NCBI GenBank assembly: GCA_948472945.1
Contig: CAOKVX010000005.1
Coordinates: 62,001-126,000, forward strand
Reading direction: 5' to 3'
Origin: an uncultured Clostridia bacterium
Lineage (GTDB): Bacteria; Bacillota; Clostridia; Lachnospirales; Lachnospiraceae
Length of the DNA: 64,000 nucleotides
The position numbers were made by a program, and so were the translations under genes. Under the pieces are notes generated by a model that saw only the letters and a list, made by a program, of their open reading frames with translations, was not told the DNA's origin and made no database searches. This document shows, piece by piece, positions 20,194 through 30,291 of this stretch. The stretch's first letter is position 1; the number at the start of each line of letters is the position of its first letter.

Positions 20194-20370
20194 ATGAATA
20201 TACCGTCAGACCCTGTCATTTTATTAAGCTTCATAAATACGCAGCTCAGGGATAACTACCCCTCTCTGTCTGAGTTCTGCAATGCAAACGATATTGATGA
20301 AAAAGAGATAGCCGACAGGCTCTCACTTATCGGCTATGAATATAATCATGAAAATAATCAGTTTTTATAA
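20194..20370 (+). CDS. DUF4250 domain-containing small protein (58 aa; not in ORF track)
   Basis: Manual translation MNIPSDPVILLSFINTQLRDNYPSLSEFCNANDIDEKEIADRLSLIGYEYNHENNQFL*; RBS aaaggagg. Confidence 0.85.
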   Translation: MNIPSDPVILLSFINTQLRDNYPSLSEFCNANDIDEKEIADRLSLIGYEYNHENNQFL

Positions 20371-20392
20371 TGTGGTATAGGAACCCTAAATA

Positions 20393-21655
20393 CTATACAT
20401 TACCAAGACCCTGTTCTATGTCGGATATTATATCATCTAAATTCTCTAGTCCGACAGAGAATCTTATAAGGCCCGGCTCAATTCCACAGGCTATTAACTG
20501 TTCGTCCGTAAGCTGCCTGTGCGTCGCCGATGCCGGATGGAGGACGCAAGTTCTTATGTCAGCTACGTGGACTTCCTTTTTCGCTAGATTTAGATTATCC
20601 ATAAATCTGATTGCAGCGTCCTTTCCACCTTTTATAACAATAGAAATTACTCCGCTGGTTCCCTTTGGCAGATATTTTTTTGCAAGCGCGTTATATTTGT
20701 CATCCTCAAGTCCCGGATATGTAACAGACTCTATCTTATCGCTGTTTTTGAAATATTCGGCTACTCTTACTGCATTTTGGCAGTACCTTTCCATACGAAT
20801 AGATAAGGTTTCAAGTCCAAGGTTGAGTAAAAATGCAGAGTGCGCTGCAGGATATGCCCCCAAATCCCTCATAAGCTGCATTCTTGCCTTGACAATGTAC
20901 GCCATTTTTCCAAAAGTCTCCGTATATACAATTCCGTGATACGACTCGTCAGGCTCAGTAAATTCAGGAAATTTTCCGTTAGTCCAGTCAAAGTTACCGC
21001 TGTCGACTATAACTCCGCCAATCTGAAGCGCATGTCCGTCCATGTACTTTGACGTTGAATGGATAACTATGTCCGCGCCGAAATCAAACGGTTTGCACAA
21101 AATAGGCGTTGCAAATGTGTTGTCTACGATAAGAGGTATTCCATTGCTGTGTGCTAAATCAGCAAATTTTTTAATATCAAGCACTGATAACGCCGGATTT
21201 GCAAGAGTTTCGCCAAAAACAGCCTTTGTATTTGGTTTTATGGCGGCCTGCAGCTCCTCAGGAGAAGCGTCGGAATCTACAAATATACACTCAATGCCTA
21301 GCTTCTTGAGTGTAACAGCAAAAAGGTTGACTGTTCCCCCATATATGGTAGAGGTACTTATGAAACTGTCTCCCGCAGAACAGAGATTGAGAATAGAGAA
21401 GCATGATGCAGCCTGCCCGGACGAGGTACACATAGCTGCAACACCGCCCTCAAGCTCGGCAATTTTCTTTTCAACCGCATCAACCGTAGGATTTGCAAAC
21501 CTTGAATACATGCACTCCGTCGGCATGTTAAACAAATCCCCGATATGCTCTGTCGATTCAAATCTATATGTTGTACTCTGTACAATCGGCATCACGCCCG
21601 GTCCGCCATCATCAGGCTCGTATCCGGCGTGCAGACAAATTGTTTCGTCTCTCAT
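20393..21655 (-). CDS. metY: O-acetylhomoserine aminocarboxypropyltransferase/cysteine synthase
   Basis: 'MRDETICLHAGYEPDDGGPGVMPIVQSTTYRFESTEH', Cys/Met PLP motif 'DIVIHSTSKYMDGHA'. Confidence 0.9.
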   Translation of the reverse strand: MRDETICLHAGYEPDDGGPGVMPIVQSTTYRFESTEHIGDLFNMPTECMYSRFANPTVDAVEKKIAELEGGVAAMCTSSGQAASCFSILNLCSAGDSFISTSTIYGGTVNLFAVTLKKLGIECIFVDSDASPEELQAAIKPNTKAVFGETLANPALSVLDIKKFADLAHSNGIPLIVDNTFATPILCKPFDFGADIVIHSTSKYMDGHALQIGGVIVDSGNFDWTNGKFPEFTEPDESYHGIVYTETFGKMAYIVKARMQLMRDLGAYPAAHSAFLLNLGLETLSIRMERYCQNAVRVAEYFKNSDKIESVTYPGLEDDKYNALAKKYLPKGTSGVISIVIKGGKDAAIRFMDNLNLAKKEVHVADIRTCVLHPASATHRQLTDEQLIACGIEPGLIRFSVGLENLDDIISDIEQGLGNV

Positions 21656-21768
21656 TAAATGATTCCTCCTATGCTTTTATGTTGTTTTCAGTTTTTTATA
21701 TCAATTTATTATATAATAATACATAATATAGCTTTTTTGCATATTTGACAATACTTTAAATAAAAAGA

Positions 21769-21795
21769 AGTAAGATATAATAACTATATCTTACT
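21769..21795 (-). terminator. Candidate terminator downstream of murA
   Basis: 11-bp stem AGTAAGATATA/TATATCTTACT, loop ATAAC; followed by T-rich tract on the minus strand. Confidence 0.6.
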
Positions 21796-21958
21796 CTTGT
21801 TTACAACTATAACCTTTTCCTACTATAAAGTGCTTTAATCAACCATTTAAATTTTAATATATAAATATATTTAATGATAAATAATTTTTAATATGACATG
21901 TCTTAACATATTTTATTATCTGCTAAAATTTTTTATTAATATACACTGAAAAAGTATG

Positions 21959-23260
21959 TCAGCTTACCCTAAGCTTAAATTTTTTTATTGCCCTCTCGTC
22001 ATTGATGTCAAGTTTTTCCATACCAGCGCCCAAGGATACAAACTTTCCTTCCAAATCTTCATATCCGCGCTCAATATATTCTATTTGGTCAATTATCGTA
22101 AATCCCTCGGCAACAAGACCAGCTAACACAAGAGCGGCTCCCGCTCTGAGGTCCGGCGCACTTATTGCAGCCCCCATGAAATTCTCAACGCCGTTAATGA
22201 CTGCCATATTGCCCTCAACCTTTATATCGGCTCCCATTCTCGCAAGCTCGGCGACATATTTGAAGCGGTTTTCAAATATACTTTCCGTAACAACGCTTGT
22301 GCCTTCCGAAAGAGCGAGCAATGTTGCTATCTGCGGCTGCATATCCGTAGGAAATCCCGGATATGGAAGAGTTTTTACCTGTGTGTTTCCCAATCTTCTC
22401 TTTGCGACAACACGAACCGCATCATCAAACTCCTCAACCTCGCATCCTATCTCAATAAGCTTTGCCGAAATAGCATCAAGATGCTTTGGTATTACATTCT
22501 TTATGAGAACATCGCCTTTGGTAGCGGCGGCTGCGAGCATAAATGTTCCAGCCTCTATTTGGTCCGGAATAATTGAATATTCACTGCCGTGGAATCTTTC
22601 AACGCCTTTGACACGGATAACGTCAGTTCCCGCTCCCTTAATGTTGGCTCCCATACTGTTCAGAAAGTTCGCGACGTCGACAATGTGCGGCTCCTTCGCT
22701 GCATTTTCTATAATAGTCGTTCCCTTTGCCCTGCTTGAAGCAAGCATTATATTGATTGTAGCTCCGACAGAGACTACATCAAGATAAATATGGTTGCCCT
22801 TGAGCTCATTAGTGTGCGCACTTATAATTCCGCCCTGCTCAATCTTAACGGCAGCCCCGAGCGCCTCAAATCCCTTTTTATGCTGGTCAATCGGCCTGCT
22901 TCCTATATTGCACCCTCCGGGAAGCGCAACCTGCGCTTCGTTATATTTGCCCAAAAGTGAACCTAGCAAATAATATGAGCCTCTTATCTTCTTAATATAT
23001 TCATAGTCAACGTACTTTGAAGTTATTGTCCCGCCGTTAATTTTGACGGTATGTTCGTCTACACGCTCAACAATAGCTCCTATTCCTTCAATTGCGTCAA
23101 GCAATACATTTACATCATTTACATTTGGCAAATTCTCTATCAAAACGGTTTCATCAGCCATTATTGCCCCGGCAATAATACCAAGCGCAGCATTTTTTGC
23201 TCCGCCGATTGTAACCTCGCCTACCAGCGGCTTACCACCTTTTATAATATACTGTTTCAT
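21959..23260 (-). CDS. murA: UDP-N-acetylglucosamine 1-carboxyvinyltransferase
   Basis: 'MKQYIIKGGKPLVGEVTIGGAKNAALGIIAGAIMADETVLIENLPNVNDV', 'ALPGGCNIGSRPIDQHKKGFEALGA'. Confidence 0.96.
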   Translation of the reverse strand: MKQYIIKGGKPLVGEVTIGGAKNAALGIIAGAIMADETVLIENLPNVNDVNVLLDAIEGIGAIVERVDEHTVKINGGTITSKYVDYEYIKKIRGSYYLLGSLLGKYNEAQVALPGGCNIGSRPIDQHKKGFEALGAAVKIEQGGIISAHTNELKGNHIYLDVVSVGATINIMLASSRAKGTTIIENAAKEPHIVDVANFLNSMGANIKGAGTDVIRVKGVERFHGSEYSIIPDQIEAGTFMLAAAATKGDVLIKNVIPKHLDAISAKLIEIGCEVEEFDDAVRVVAKRRLGNTQVKTLPYPGFPTDMQPQIATLLALSEGTSVVTESIFENRFKYVAELARMGADIKVEGNMAVINGVENFMGAAISAPDLRAGAALVLAGLVAEGFTIIDQIEYIERGYEDLEGKFVSLGAGMEKLDINDERAIKKFKLRVS

Positions 23261-23344
23261 AAAACACCTCAAAATTTGTGTCAAATATGTGACACTACTC
23301 TTATTAGATTAGTATATCATAGAAATCTATTTTGTAAATACTTT

Positions 23345-24730
23345 TTATTCGCAAAATATAAAATGCTTCATCTGATTTTTCAGGACTTCTTCCTTAAATA
23401 ACATTTTCGACATATTCTTCTCCGTATCCGTAAGAACAATTGCAAGCTTACTGTGATAAGCGTCAATCACTTTAATTATGCTGTTAATTGTTTTCATGGA
23501 CATAAGCGACGCATCCTCAATAAGTACGCATGCGCCAAAAAGATTATCTATCTCATTTTCTATATTGACATTATTCAAATTCACTGCATTTATTCTTGCT
23601 ATCCTGTGGCTGTCAAGCCTGCCTATTCTGTTTAGGGCTTTGGCTATTATCTGAACAGTTGGCATAACATCTTTCTCTATTTCAGTGACAACTACAAAGC
23701 TCAATGCATCTTTTGCCATATCTTTCGGATTATTAAAAAATTCCTTTTCCGTTATATAAGGCATTTCTTTAGCATATTTAGACAAAGCTAAACCAGACGT
23801 TCCTGTCACATCATCCACCTCATTTATATCAGAAGCTATTTCCTCCTGAATCTCTTTTACGGCATCATTCACTGCATCTTCAGCTTTTGTCTCCTCGTCA
23901 ATCATCTGTGATACATCTGCTCCTATAGAAAGCTCGACGTCACTGTAATCTTCCGCTGCTGCATGACCATTAATATCTGCCATCTTTGCAGCCATTATCT
24001 CGGCCTCCTCAGGAAGCTTTATCTGCGTTTTGAATTCATCTCCCACAGATTCATTTATTTCGTCCAAATCAGTTATGCCGTCTGAAGCGGAATCCATATA
24101 TTTGCTTACATCGCTGCCAATATACTGCTCAAGGCTTACCATAACTTCATCGCTTACATTTCCCTCGTGGTGCATCTTTAGAAGCTTTGCCCTCTCTGCA
24201 ATCTCACCGTCGGAAAACCATATAATTATCTGTCTGCATTCTTCAATACATTCTTTTATCATTCCTGCTTTGTGATACTGCTTTGCAAGCTCATAGGCCC
24301 ATTCCTCTATATAATCCGTTTTTTTAATTTTTTCAAGGTCTTTTATAATAACGCTCCGCTCGGCCTTTGACGCCTTATCTATCCTATATCTTAGTATATA
24401 CCTGTCTATACTGGTTTTATCCTTTTTTATATATTCTTTGTACAAATTTTCCGCTTCATCAATGTCTTTGCTTTTAATACACAGGGCTATAAGACTGTAC
24501 AAAACTCTTCTGGTGGGAATTTCTTCATATATTCTGGAATACAGCTCTTTTGCCTCTTTGTACTTCCTGCATTTCCTGTAAATATCCGCAAAAAGCTTCA
24601 GCTCTGTTATATCGGTAACTTTATTTTCAGCAATCATTTCTTCGGCCATAACTAAAGCCTTGTCATATTTTTTTTCTGAAAGCAAATTCCTAAGCTGCAC
24701 CTGCTTTAGAGTGTTTTCGTATTTTCCCAT
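23345..24730 (-). CDS. TPR-repeat protein with C-terminal AAA-like domain lacking Walker A (uncharacterised)
   Basis: N-terminal TPR-like helical repeats; C-terminal 'ALSFVVVTEIEKDVMPTVQIIAKALNRIGRLDSHRIARINAV...CVLIEDASLMSMKTINSIIKVIDAYHSKLAIVLTDTEKNMSKML'. Confidence 0.6.
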   Translation of the reverse strand: MGKYENTLKQVQLRNLLSEKKYDKALVMAEEMIAENKVTDITELKLFADIYRKCRKYKEAKELYSRIYEEIPTRRVLYSLIALCIKSKDIDEAENLYKEYIKKDKTSIDRYILRYRIDKASKAERSVIIKDLEKIKKTDYIEEWAYELAKQYHKAGMIKECIEECRQIIIWFSDGEIAERAKLLKMHHEGNVSDEVMVSLEQYIGSDVSKYMDSASDGITDLDEINESVGDEFKTQIKLPEEAEIMAAKMADINGHAAAEDYSDVELSIGADVSQMIDEETKAEDAVNDAVKEIQEEIASDINEVDDVTGTSGLALSKYAKEMPYITEKEFFNNPKDMAKDALSFVVVTEIEKDVMPTVQIIAKALNRIGRLDSHRIARINAVNLNNVNIENEIDNLFGACVLIEDASLMSMKTINSIIKVIDAYHSKLAIVLTDTEKNMSKMLFKEEVLKNQMKHFIFCE

Positions 24731-24791
24731 ATAAACCCCTCATTCGCATCACTTTTATATTATCTGTTGTTCTCCCCGCTTATATTCGTAA

Positions 24792-27086
24792 TTATTTTTT
24801 ATAGTATTCCCTTGTAAACTGCATCTCTTCCGGAACTTCTATACCTGATTTCTCAAGCTTCAGGCATTTGCTCTCATACACTCTCTGCATCTTATCTTTA
24901 TTTTTTACAAATCTCTTCATTGAATCCGCATATATCAACTGTGTAGAAAGCTTCACGCGAATATCCCTGTTAAATGGACAGTATGTTGACATAATTTCGC
25001 GCACAATCTTGTTAAGCCTCATTGTACCTGCCGACTCCCTCGTAATCCATTCAATATAATCTTTTGTAAATATTTCCTTTGAATTGTTACGGCAGTTTTT
25101 AACCTGTGTGCGAATCTTATCACGCCATTCTTCGGTAAGTTCCGTATTCTTTCTGTAGAACTGGATATAATCCTGATATTCGCTGGTAAGGGATTTATCT
25201 CGTATATCATTCCACTTGACGCCCTGAATTGTACGGCAGATTTCCCACCTGTATTTTCCAAGTACAGGCAGCATTGCGGACATCTCATCTATTTCAAGAA
25301 ATGTCGGAAACGCAAATCTGGCAGGTGTGTCTCTCTTTCGTCCTGCAATATCCTGCCACATAAGTCCTTTATTTCCATAGCAAGGCATCAAAATAACATC
25401 AGGGAATACTTCTTTTACTACATACTCCTTGACAATATCAAGCTCCTCATTTGTATAGACAACCTCCCTCGCAAATAGCGAGTAATCTGTTGCCGTTACT
25501 TTCTTTACAACACTGTTTATCTTATAGCTTGTAAGCTTGGTTTTTTGCATACCCAAAGTACAGTTTTCACTGCACAAAACAGGGACAAATGTCGAAACCT
25601 GACTGCTGACAAGCTTGTTGTTGGCCCTGAAAAAGTTCTTTATCTCAAATTCAACTTTTTTATCTATATCGTCAACCAGCGCCGCAGCATCCTGACTTGT
25701 AAGGTCGCCGTTTTTGATACGCTCTCGCAGGCTCTCCTCATAGTCCAAATCAAACTCGTCTTTCGAAGGCTCCCTCTCGCCGTTATAAATCATCTTAAGC
25801 CACTGAGACATTGTAAATACGCTGCACGGCTCTGTAAGAATATCTTTGTCATTTATGTTGACAAGCTCTGTAAGCTGCGCTTCTGTAAGCAGATTTTCAC
25901 TAATGAAACCGTAATCTAAAAATAATTTTACACAATACGGTACATCCTGACTTTTAACGAATTTGAAAAATACCGCCTGATAAATATCATAAAACTGTTC
26001 TGACAGTTTTCTTCTCAAACGGACCGCTTCATCCTCTTTCGACATTTTATCTTTCAGAGCGCTGTATTTTTCAACACTATCCTTGAACTCGCCGCATATT
26101 TCCTCGTCGGCTCCCGAATATGCAAGTATCTGACTCATTGAGTTTTTCAGGCTCTGTATTGACTCGGCCTCATTGTTCTCAGATACTAAAACTTCACCTG
26201 ATATCATGGCGTCATATTGTTTCTTTATCTGTCCTCTGTCGATGTTCAGGTTGTGGCCCATATCCTGAAGGCACATATTATCAAATTCATTAATATGCCG
26301 CATTATCTCTTTTGACCTGTTAATCCAATAACTGTTGTCCTTTCCTATACCGTTTAGCGATACGGCAAGCTCCGATACAGCTCTGAAAATATTGTTGTAG
26401 TCGTTGGCGATATATCCGGCAATTTTATCTATTATCTTCAGCATATCCTTGAATCCGTTGTATATGCCGTCTATTATATGCTGCTGTTCATCGATATGTT
26501 TCATATATATGGCCTTGTCAGACGAATAGTATTCTTTCTGCACCTCCATAGGTATATTGCTGCATGAGATATAGTAAGCTATGGAATCATTATAAGATAT
26601 TTTAGAAACCTTGTTCTCCGACATTTCGCCTATATTTATGTTCATGATATCAAACAAATTTTCTTCACAGCACTTCTTGTAATCCTCGTAGATATTGTCA
26701 AGAAAATTGCCCACGCTTATAACACTATCATATACGTTTCTGTATTTTTTATATATGCTTTGGATAAATATACTTAGAAAAGATACCGTATGACCACCGT
26801 ATCCCTTATTATTTTCAAAATAATCAACAAGCTCGGCCAATGAACCGGTCGGAATCTTCTTGACTACTACTCCTTCATTTGCTATATAATCCGCCTGATA
26901 TTCACCTAAAAACAAATCATTTACACCGAGTACGCTTCCAAAACCGGTAATAGAGCGCAAGAAACCACTCTGTATAGTAACTCTGCCTTTGAGTACAATA
27001 CAGATTTCATTGACCTGTTCTCCCTTATTAAATATTGTCGTACCCTCTTTTATGTGCATTGAAACACTTTTATTATCATCTGACAT
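24792..27086 (-). CDS. Large cyclic nucleotide-binding (Crp-like sensor) domain protein, uncharacterised
   Basis: N-terminal cNBD-like 'HIKEGTTIFNKGEQVNEICIVLKGRVTIQSGFLRSITGFGSVLGVNDLFLGEYQADYIANEGVVVKKI'; start moved to MSDDNK so it does not overlap the SRP RNA. Confidence 0.7.
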   Translation of the reverse strand: MSDDNKSVSMHIKEGTTIFNKGEQVNEICIVLKGRVTIQSGFLRSITGFGSVLGVNDLFLGEYQADYIANEGVVVKKIPTGSLAELVDYFENNKGYGGHTVSFLSIFIQSIYKKYRNVYDSVISVGNFLDNIYEDYKKCCEENLFDIMNINIGEMSENKVSKISYNDSIAYYISCSNIPMEVQKEYYSSDKAIYMKHIDEQQHIIDGIYNGFKDMLKIIDKIAGYIANDYNNIFRAVSELAVSLNGIGKDNSYWINRSKEIMRHINEFDNMCLQDMGHNLNIDRGQIKKQYDAMISGEVLVSENNEAESIQSLKNSMSQILAYSGADEEICGEFKDSVEKYSALKDKMSKEDEAVRLRRKLSEQFYDIYQAVFFKFVKSQDVPYCVKLFLDYGFISENLLTEAQLTELVNINDKDILTEPCSVFTMSQWLKMIYNGEREPSKDEFDLDYEESLRERIKNGDLTSQDAAALVDDIDKKVEFEIKNFFRANNKLVSSQVSTFVPVLCSENCTLGMQKTKLTSYKINSVVKKVTATDYSLFAREVVYTNEELDIVKEYVVKEVFPDVILMPCYGNKGLMWQDIAGRKRDTPARFAFPTFLEIDEMSAMLPVLGKYRWEICRTIQGVKWNDIRDKSLTSEYQDYIQFYRKNTELTEEWRDKIRTQVKNCRNNSKEIFTKDYIEWITRESAGTMRLNKIVREIMSTYCPFNRDIRVKLSTQLIYADSMKRFVKNKDKMQRVYESKCLKLEKSGIEVPEEMQFTREYYKK

Positions 27087-27109
27087 TGCAAACCCACCAA
27101 TCAAAAAAT

Positions 27110-27372
27110 CCATGCGCCCGGTTTTGAATTCACAACCCCAGACGTTACCTCTGTCAGTAACTCAATCCAGGCACCCTTACGGCACACAGAAGATTTTGCT
27201 TAGTGCTGCTTCATTCCTGACCTGACACGGTTCACAAATTCCTGTTGCGCAAGACCCAAACCTCAACGCCACTTCCAAAGGGCAGCTCTGTAATTGCAAA
27301 CCCTGGACCAGGCATCACCCCTGCTATAGCGGATTGCAGGTACAGGGCACCGCTAACTCCCCGGCTGCATGG
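27110..27372 (-). ncRNA. ffs: Signal recognition particle RNA, large (Bacillus-type) form
   Basis: Minus strand reads CCGGGGAGTTAGCGGTGCCCTGTACCTGCAATCCGCTATAGCAGGGGTG...TTTGGGTCTTGCGCAACAGGAATTTGTGAACCGTGTCAGGTCAGGAATGAAGCAGCACTAAG...; conserved SRP Alu and S-domain apical motifs; CCATGC/GCATGG terminal pairing then T-run. Confidence 0.95.
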
Positions 27373-27414
27373 AAATATTATGACATAGTTGTATAATACA
27401 GTATACTTTTTTTT

Positions 27415-27891
27415 TTATCCTCTGTCAACTTTTTTGTTTTTTCTTAATTCTCCAAAAAATTCCTGTAAAATTGATGTACATTCTTCCTTTAAAACATCCT
27501 TTTCAATCTCTACCCTGTGATTGAACCCATGCATGTCAAGCAGATTGATTACGGAACCTGCACAGCCTGCTTTCGGATTCATACTACCAATAACAACCCT
27601 TGGAATCCTTGCCTGCACAATGGCTCCGGCGCACATAGGGCACGGCTCCAGCGTGATATACATTGTGCAGTCTTCAAGCCGCCAGTCCCCGACAACCTTA
27701 CCGGCCTTTCTTATCGCCATTATTTCAGCATGTCCGAGTGTGCTTGATATAGTATTTCTCTTATTGTAGCCCCTCGCAATTATCTTTTCACCGCTTACTA
27801 TAACGCATCCTATCGGCACTTCATTTAGCTTATATGCTTTCTTTGCCTGTCTGAGCGCTTCTCTCATATATTTTTCATCCTGTGTCAGCAT
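27415..27891 (-). CDS. tadA: tRNA-specific adenosine deaminase
   Basis: 'GHAEIMAIRKAGKVVGDWRLEDCTMYITLEPCPMCAGAIVQARIPRVVIG'. Confidence 0.95.
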   Translation of the reverse strand: MLTQDEKYMREALRQAKKAYKLNEVPIGCVIVSGEKIIARGYNKRNTISSTLGHAEIMAIRKAGKVVGDWRLEDCTMYITLEPCPMCAGAIVQARIPRVVIGSMNPKAGCAGSVINLLDMHGFNHRVEIEKDVLKEECTSILQEFFGELRKNKKVDRG

Positions 27892-28446
27892 AAAATATCC
27901 TCCGTATGAAATTATACTTATGCGTTAAAATATATTCGTACGCAGGCATTATATATGTCAATACCTCTGCCGCAGTACCGCCATATATAAACGCATGCTG
28001 CATATAGAAAACATTAATTAAAACAAAACCAATTAATACAATGACTTAGAAACTATATCATTTGTATTACCTGATACAAATCACATACAAAATCCATTTC
28101 CTTCATAAAAATAAACATTAGCATCAATTTACAGAAGCCACTGAAATATATTATTACAATACAAAATATATAATCAAATTTACACCATGCATCAGGCAGT
28201 CCGCATGTGTGCACATACATTGCAGTCTTAGAACCACTATGTGTGTAACTAAGCGGGAGCGTTCCCGTACTGCGATGGATATACACATCTGCGGGCGTCC
28301 GACATAATTGTACGATATAATATAATAAAGCTTAATAAGTAATATAGACTAATCCTCATAAATATAGTAAACTATAATTTATTATAGTCGGCATTATTAT
28401 TTAATTCCGTGATTTCATTTTAACATTATTGGGAACAGGTGACAAT

Positions 28447-28986
28447 ATGGATAATTATTATTTGACGGACAAACTTTCACTGCGTGTACTCTCTCCAGAT
28501 GACTGCGGACTTGTCCTAAAGTTTCTCAAATCAAATAAATCTTATTTTGAACCTTATGAGTCAAAAAAACCTGATTCGTTTTATACGGAAGCTTTTCAGT
28601 ATGACACACTGTTGGCAGAGTCGTCCTTTTTTACGCGAGGGCATTTTTTGAGATACTATATATTCATAAAAAACTTCCCTGAACCTGTGGGAACGATATC
28701 ATATAAAAGGGTTTCGGAAACCGACGTTAAGACTATGACTCTCGGATATAAGCTGGACCGCCGCTTTTGGGGAAGGGGCCTTGCATATGAAAGCATATCC
28801 CTTTTGTCGGCAAATATTTTTTGTGAACATATAGCGGACAGACTTGAGGCTTTTGTACAGCCGGATAACTTTAAATCAATTAAACTTCTGAGGAGACTTG
28901 GTTTTTCACACCGCCGCGGAGATATAAAAAAATACGATTTGGCATCAGGTACAGTTATGCATGACATATACTACCTGACGCCATAA
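28447..28986 (+). CDS. GNAT family N-acetyltransferase (RimJ-like)
   Basis: 'GTISYKRVSETDVKTMTLGYKLDRRFWGRGLAYESISLL...EAFVQPDNFKSIKLLRRLGF'. Confidence 0.88.
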   Translation: MDNYYLTDKLSLRVLSPDDCGLVLKFLKSNKSYFEPYESKKPDSFYTEAFQYDTLLAESSFFTRGHFLRYYIFIKNFPEPVGTISYKRVSETDVKTMTLGYKLDRRFWGRGLAYESISLLSANIFCEHIADRLEAFVQPDNFKSIKLLRRLGFSHRRGDIKKYDLASGTVMHDIYYLTP

Positions 28987-28990
28987 TATT

Positions 28991-30184
28991 TTACTTTCCG
29001 TTTATTGAGATACACCAGTAGCCAAACTCGCCTCTTATATCGCTTGTGTTTTTTATAGGCTTAAACAGCTTGAAGCCAAACATATTTGCGAGAAAATTTT
29101 CTCTGTTGTGGTTGATTCCCGGCACGCCTATCATATATCTTGGATTTACTTTCCCAATTTTTATAAATATGAGATGCCTGTAACCATAATATCCTTTCAG
29201 GAGGAAGCTGTTGTTAGATATAAGCCATGTGTCTATAGGAAGATTCGATAAATCCTGCGGCTCAATTCTTACGCATGAGTCTATGTCGTCATTCTCAAAC
29301 GGATACATGTACGGATAAGTATGTAATATATTTTCCGCCGCCATAACAATTTCATCGCTTAATCTGCTATTATTGCCGGCATCCCGTACGGTCTGCGCCA
29401 TATTATTCCCGCCTATCACATCATTTCCATTCTCCATCGCTTCAACTGCGGGGCCCTCTCCCTCTGACGCTTCATTAAAACTATCTTCCAACTTGGCGCT
29501 ATTTATACTATTATTTTCTGCGGCCTCATTTTCAGTAGTTATATTATGTATATTTAAATTTTCAGCGATATTATTGTCCGCATTTTCCATGCTGCTTTCA
29601 TCAACGCTAATGTTAACAGCAGGCTGTGTATCTTGCGTATCTGAACTTTCTACCATGTTTTCATCCAAACCTTCCTCAACCTCGTACGAACGGTTTTTCT
29701 GTTCCTCCTCGTCCTCTTTTGCCTCATCCATATCTTTGCCCTGATGAACCGAAATATCATCAGATTCACCTATTTCCAAATCAGAAACATCATCCTGATT
29801 AAATTCCACAAATTTATTAATATCAATTATCGAATCATCCCACTCTGATGCATAAAACTTATCTTTTTTATGAAATAAAATAACACCGCCTATATCGCTA
29901 ATACAATGGCCTGTGTCCATTATATTGTCCGTTTCAGTGTTATAAACACCATGTCCAACTCCTTTATCCATACTTATAACACCGATATTAATTCCTTTTA
30001 TTCTGCCGCCGCTTCTCACAAACAGATAAACATTCATCGGCTCAGTAACACTTAGGACATTAATGTGCATTGTAAGCTTAGTGTTTCCCCCTCTGGTTTC
30101 AACCCTTATATAGCCGATGTTGTTTTTTTTGATATTGTTTTCATAAAAATAAATGTACGATATCCATCTTTTATAATCTGACAT
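28991..30184 (-). CDS. Uncharacterised protein, DUF6128-like C-terminus with acidic/Asn-rich linker
   Basis: C-terminal 'WLISNNSFLLKGYYGYRHLIFIKIGKVNPRYMIGVPGINHNRENFLANMFGFKLFKP...GEFGYWCISI'; family name from memory. Confidence 0.65.
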   Translation of the reverse strand: MSDYKRWISYIYFYENNIKKNNIGYIRVETRGGNTKLTMHINVLSVTEPMNVYLFVRSGGRIKGINIGVISMDKGVGHGVYNTETDNIMDTGHCISDIGGVILFHKKDKFYASEWDDSIIDINKFVEFNQDDVSDLEIGESDDISVHQGKDMDEAKEDEEEQKNRSYEVEEGLDENMVESSDTQDTQPAVNISVDESSMENADNNIAENLNIHNITTENEAAENNSINSAKLEDSFNEASEGEGPAVEAMENGNDVIGGNNMAQTVRDAGNNSRLSDEIVMAAENILHTYPYMYPFENDDIDSCVRIEPQDLSNLPIDTWLISNNSFLLKGYYGYRHLIFIKIGKVNPRYMIGVPGINHNRENFLANMFGFKLFKPIKNTSDIRGEFGYWCISINGK

Positions 30185-30251
30185 AACGATAGCCCCCCTT
30201 ATACCTCAAATGTATGCAGGAGGGCTGTACATTAGAACACGTTATTTTACT

Positions 30252-30291
30252 TTAGCTCAACGGCGCCAATTTGAACCCGCCGTTGAGCTAA
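30252..30291. repeat. Perfect 14-bp-stem hairpin; left 19 nt recur at 35723-35741
   Basis: TTAGCTCAACGGCG / CGCCGTTGAGCTAA, 12-nt loop. Confidence 0.85.

Noticed and set aside
20370-22787. Plus-strand ORFs 20370-20939, 21042-21662 and 22002-22787
   Set aside because: Shadow ORFs antisense to metY and murA; Ser/Ile-rich translations without recognisable domains.
26989-27225. 78-aa plus-strand ORF overlapping the SRP RNA
   Set aside because: Runs antisense through the SRP RNA gene and the cNBD gene start; no independent evidence.
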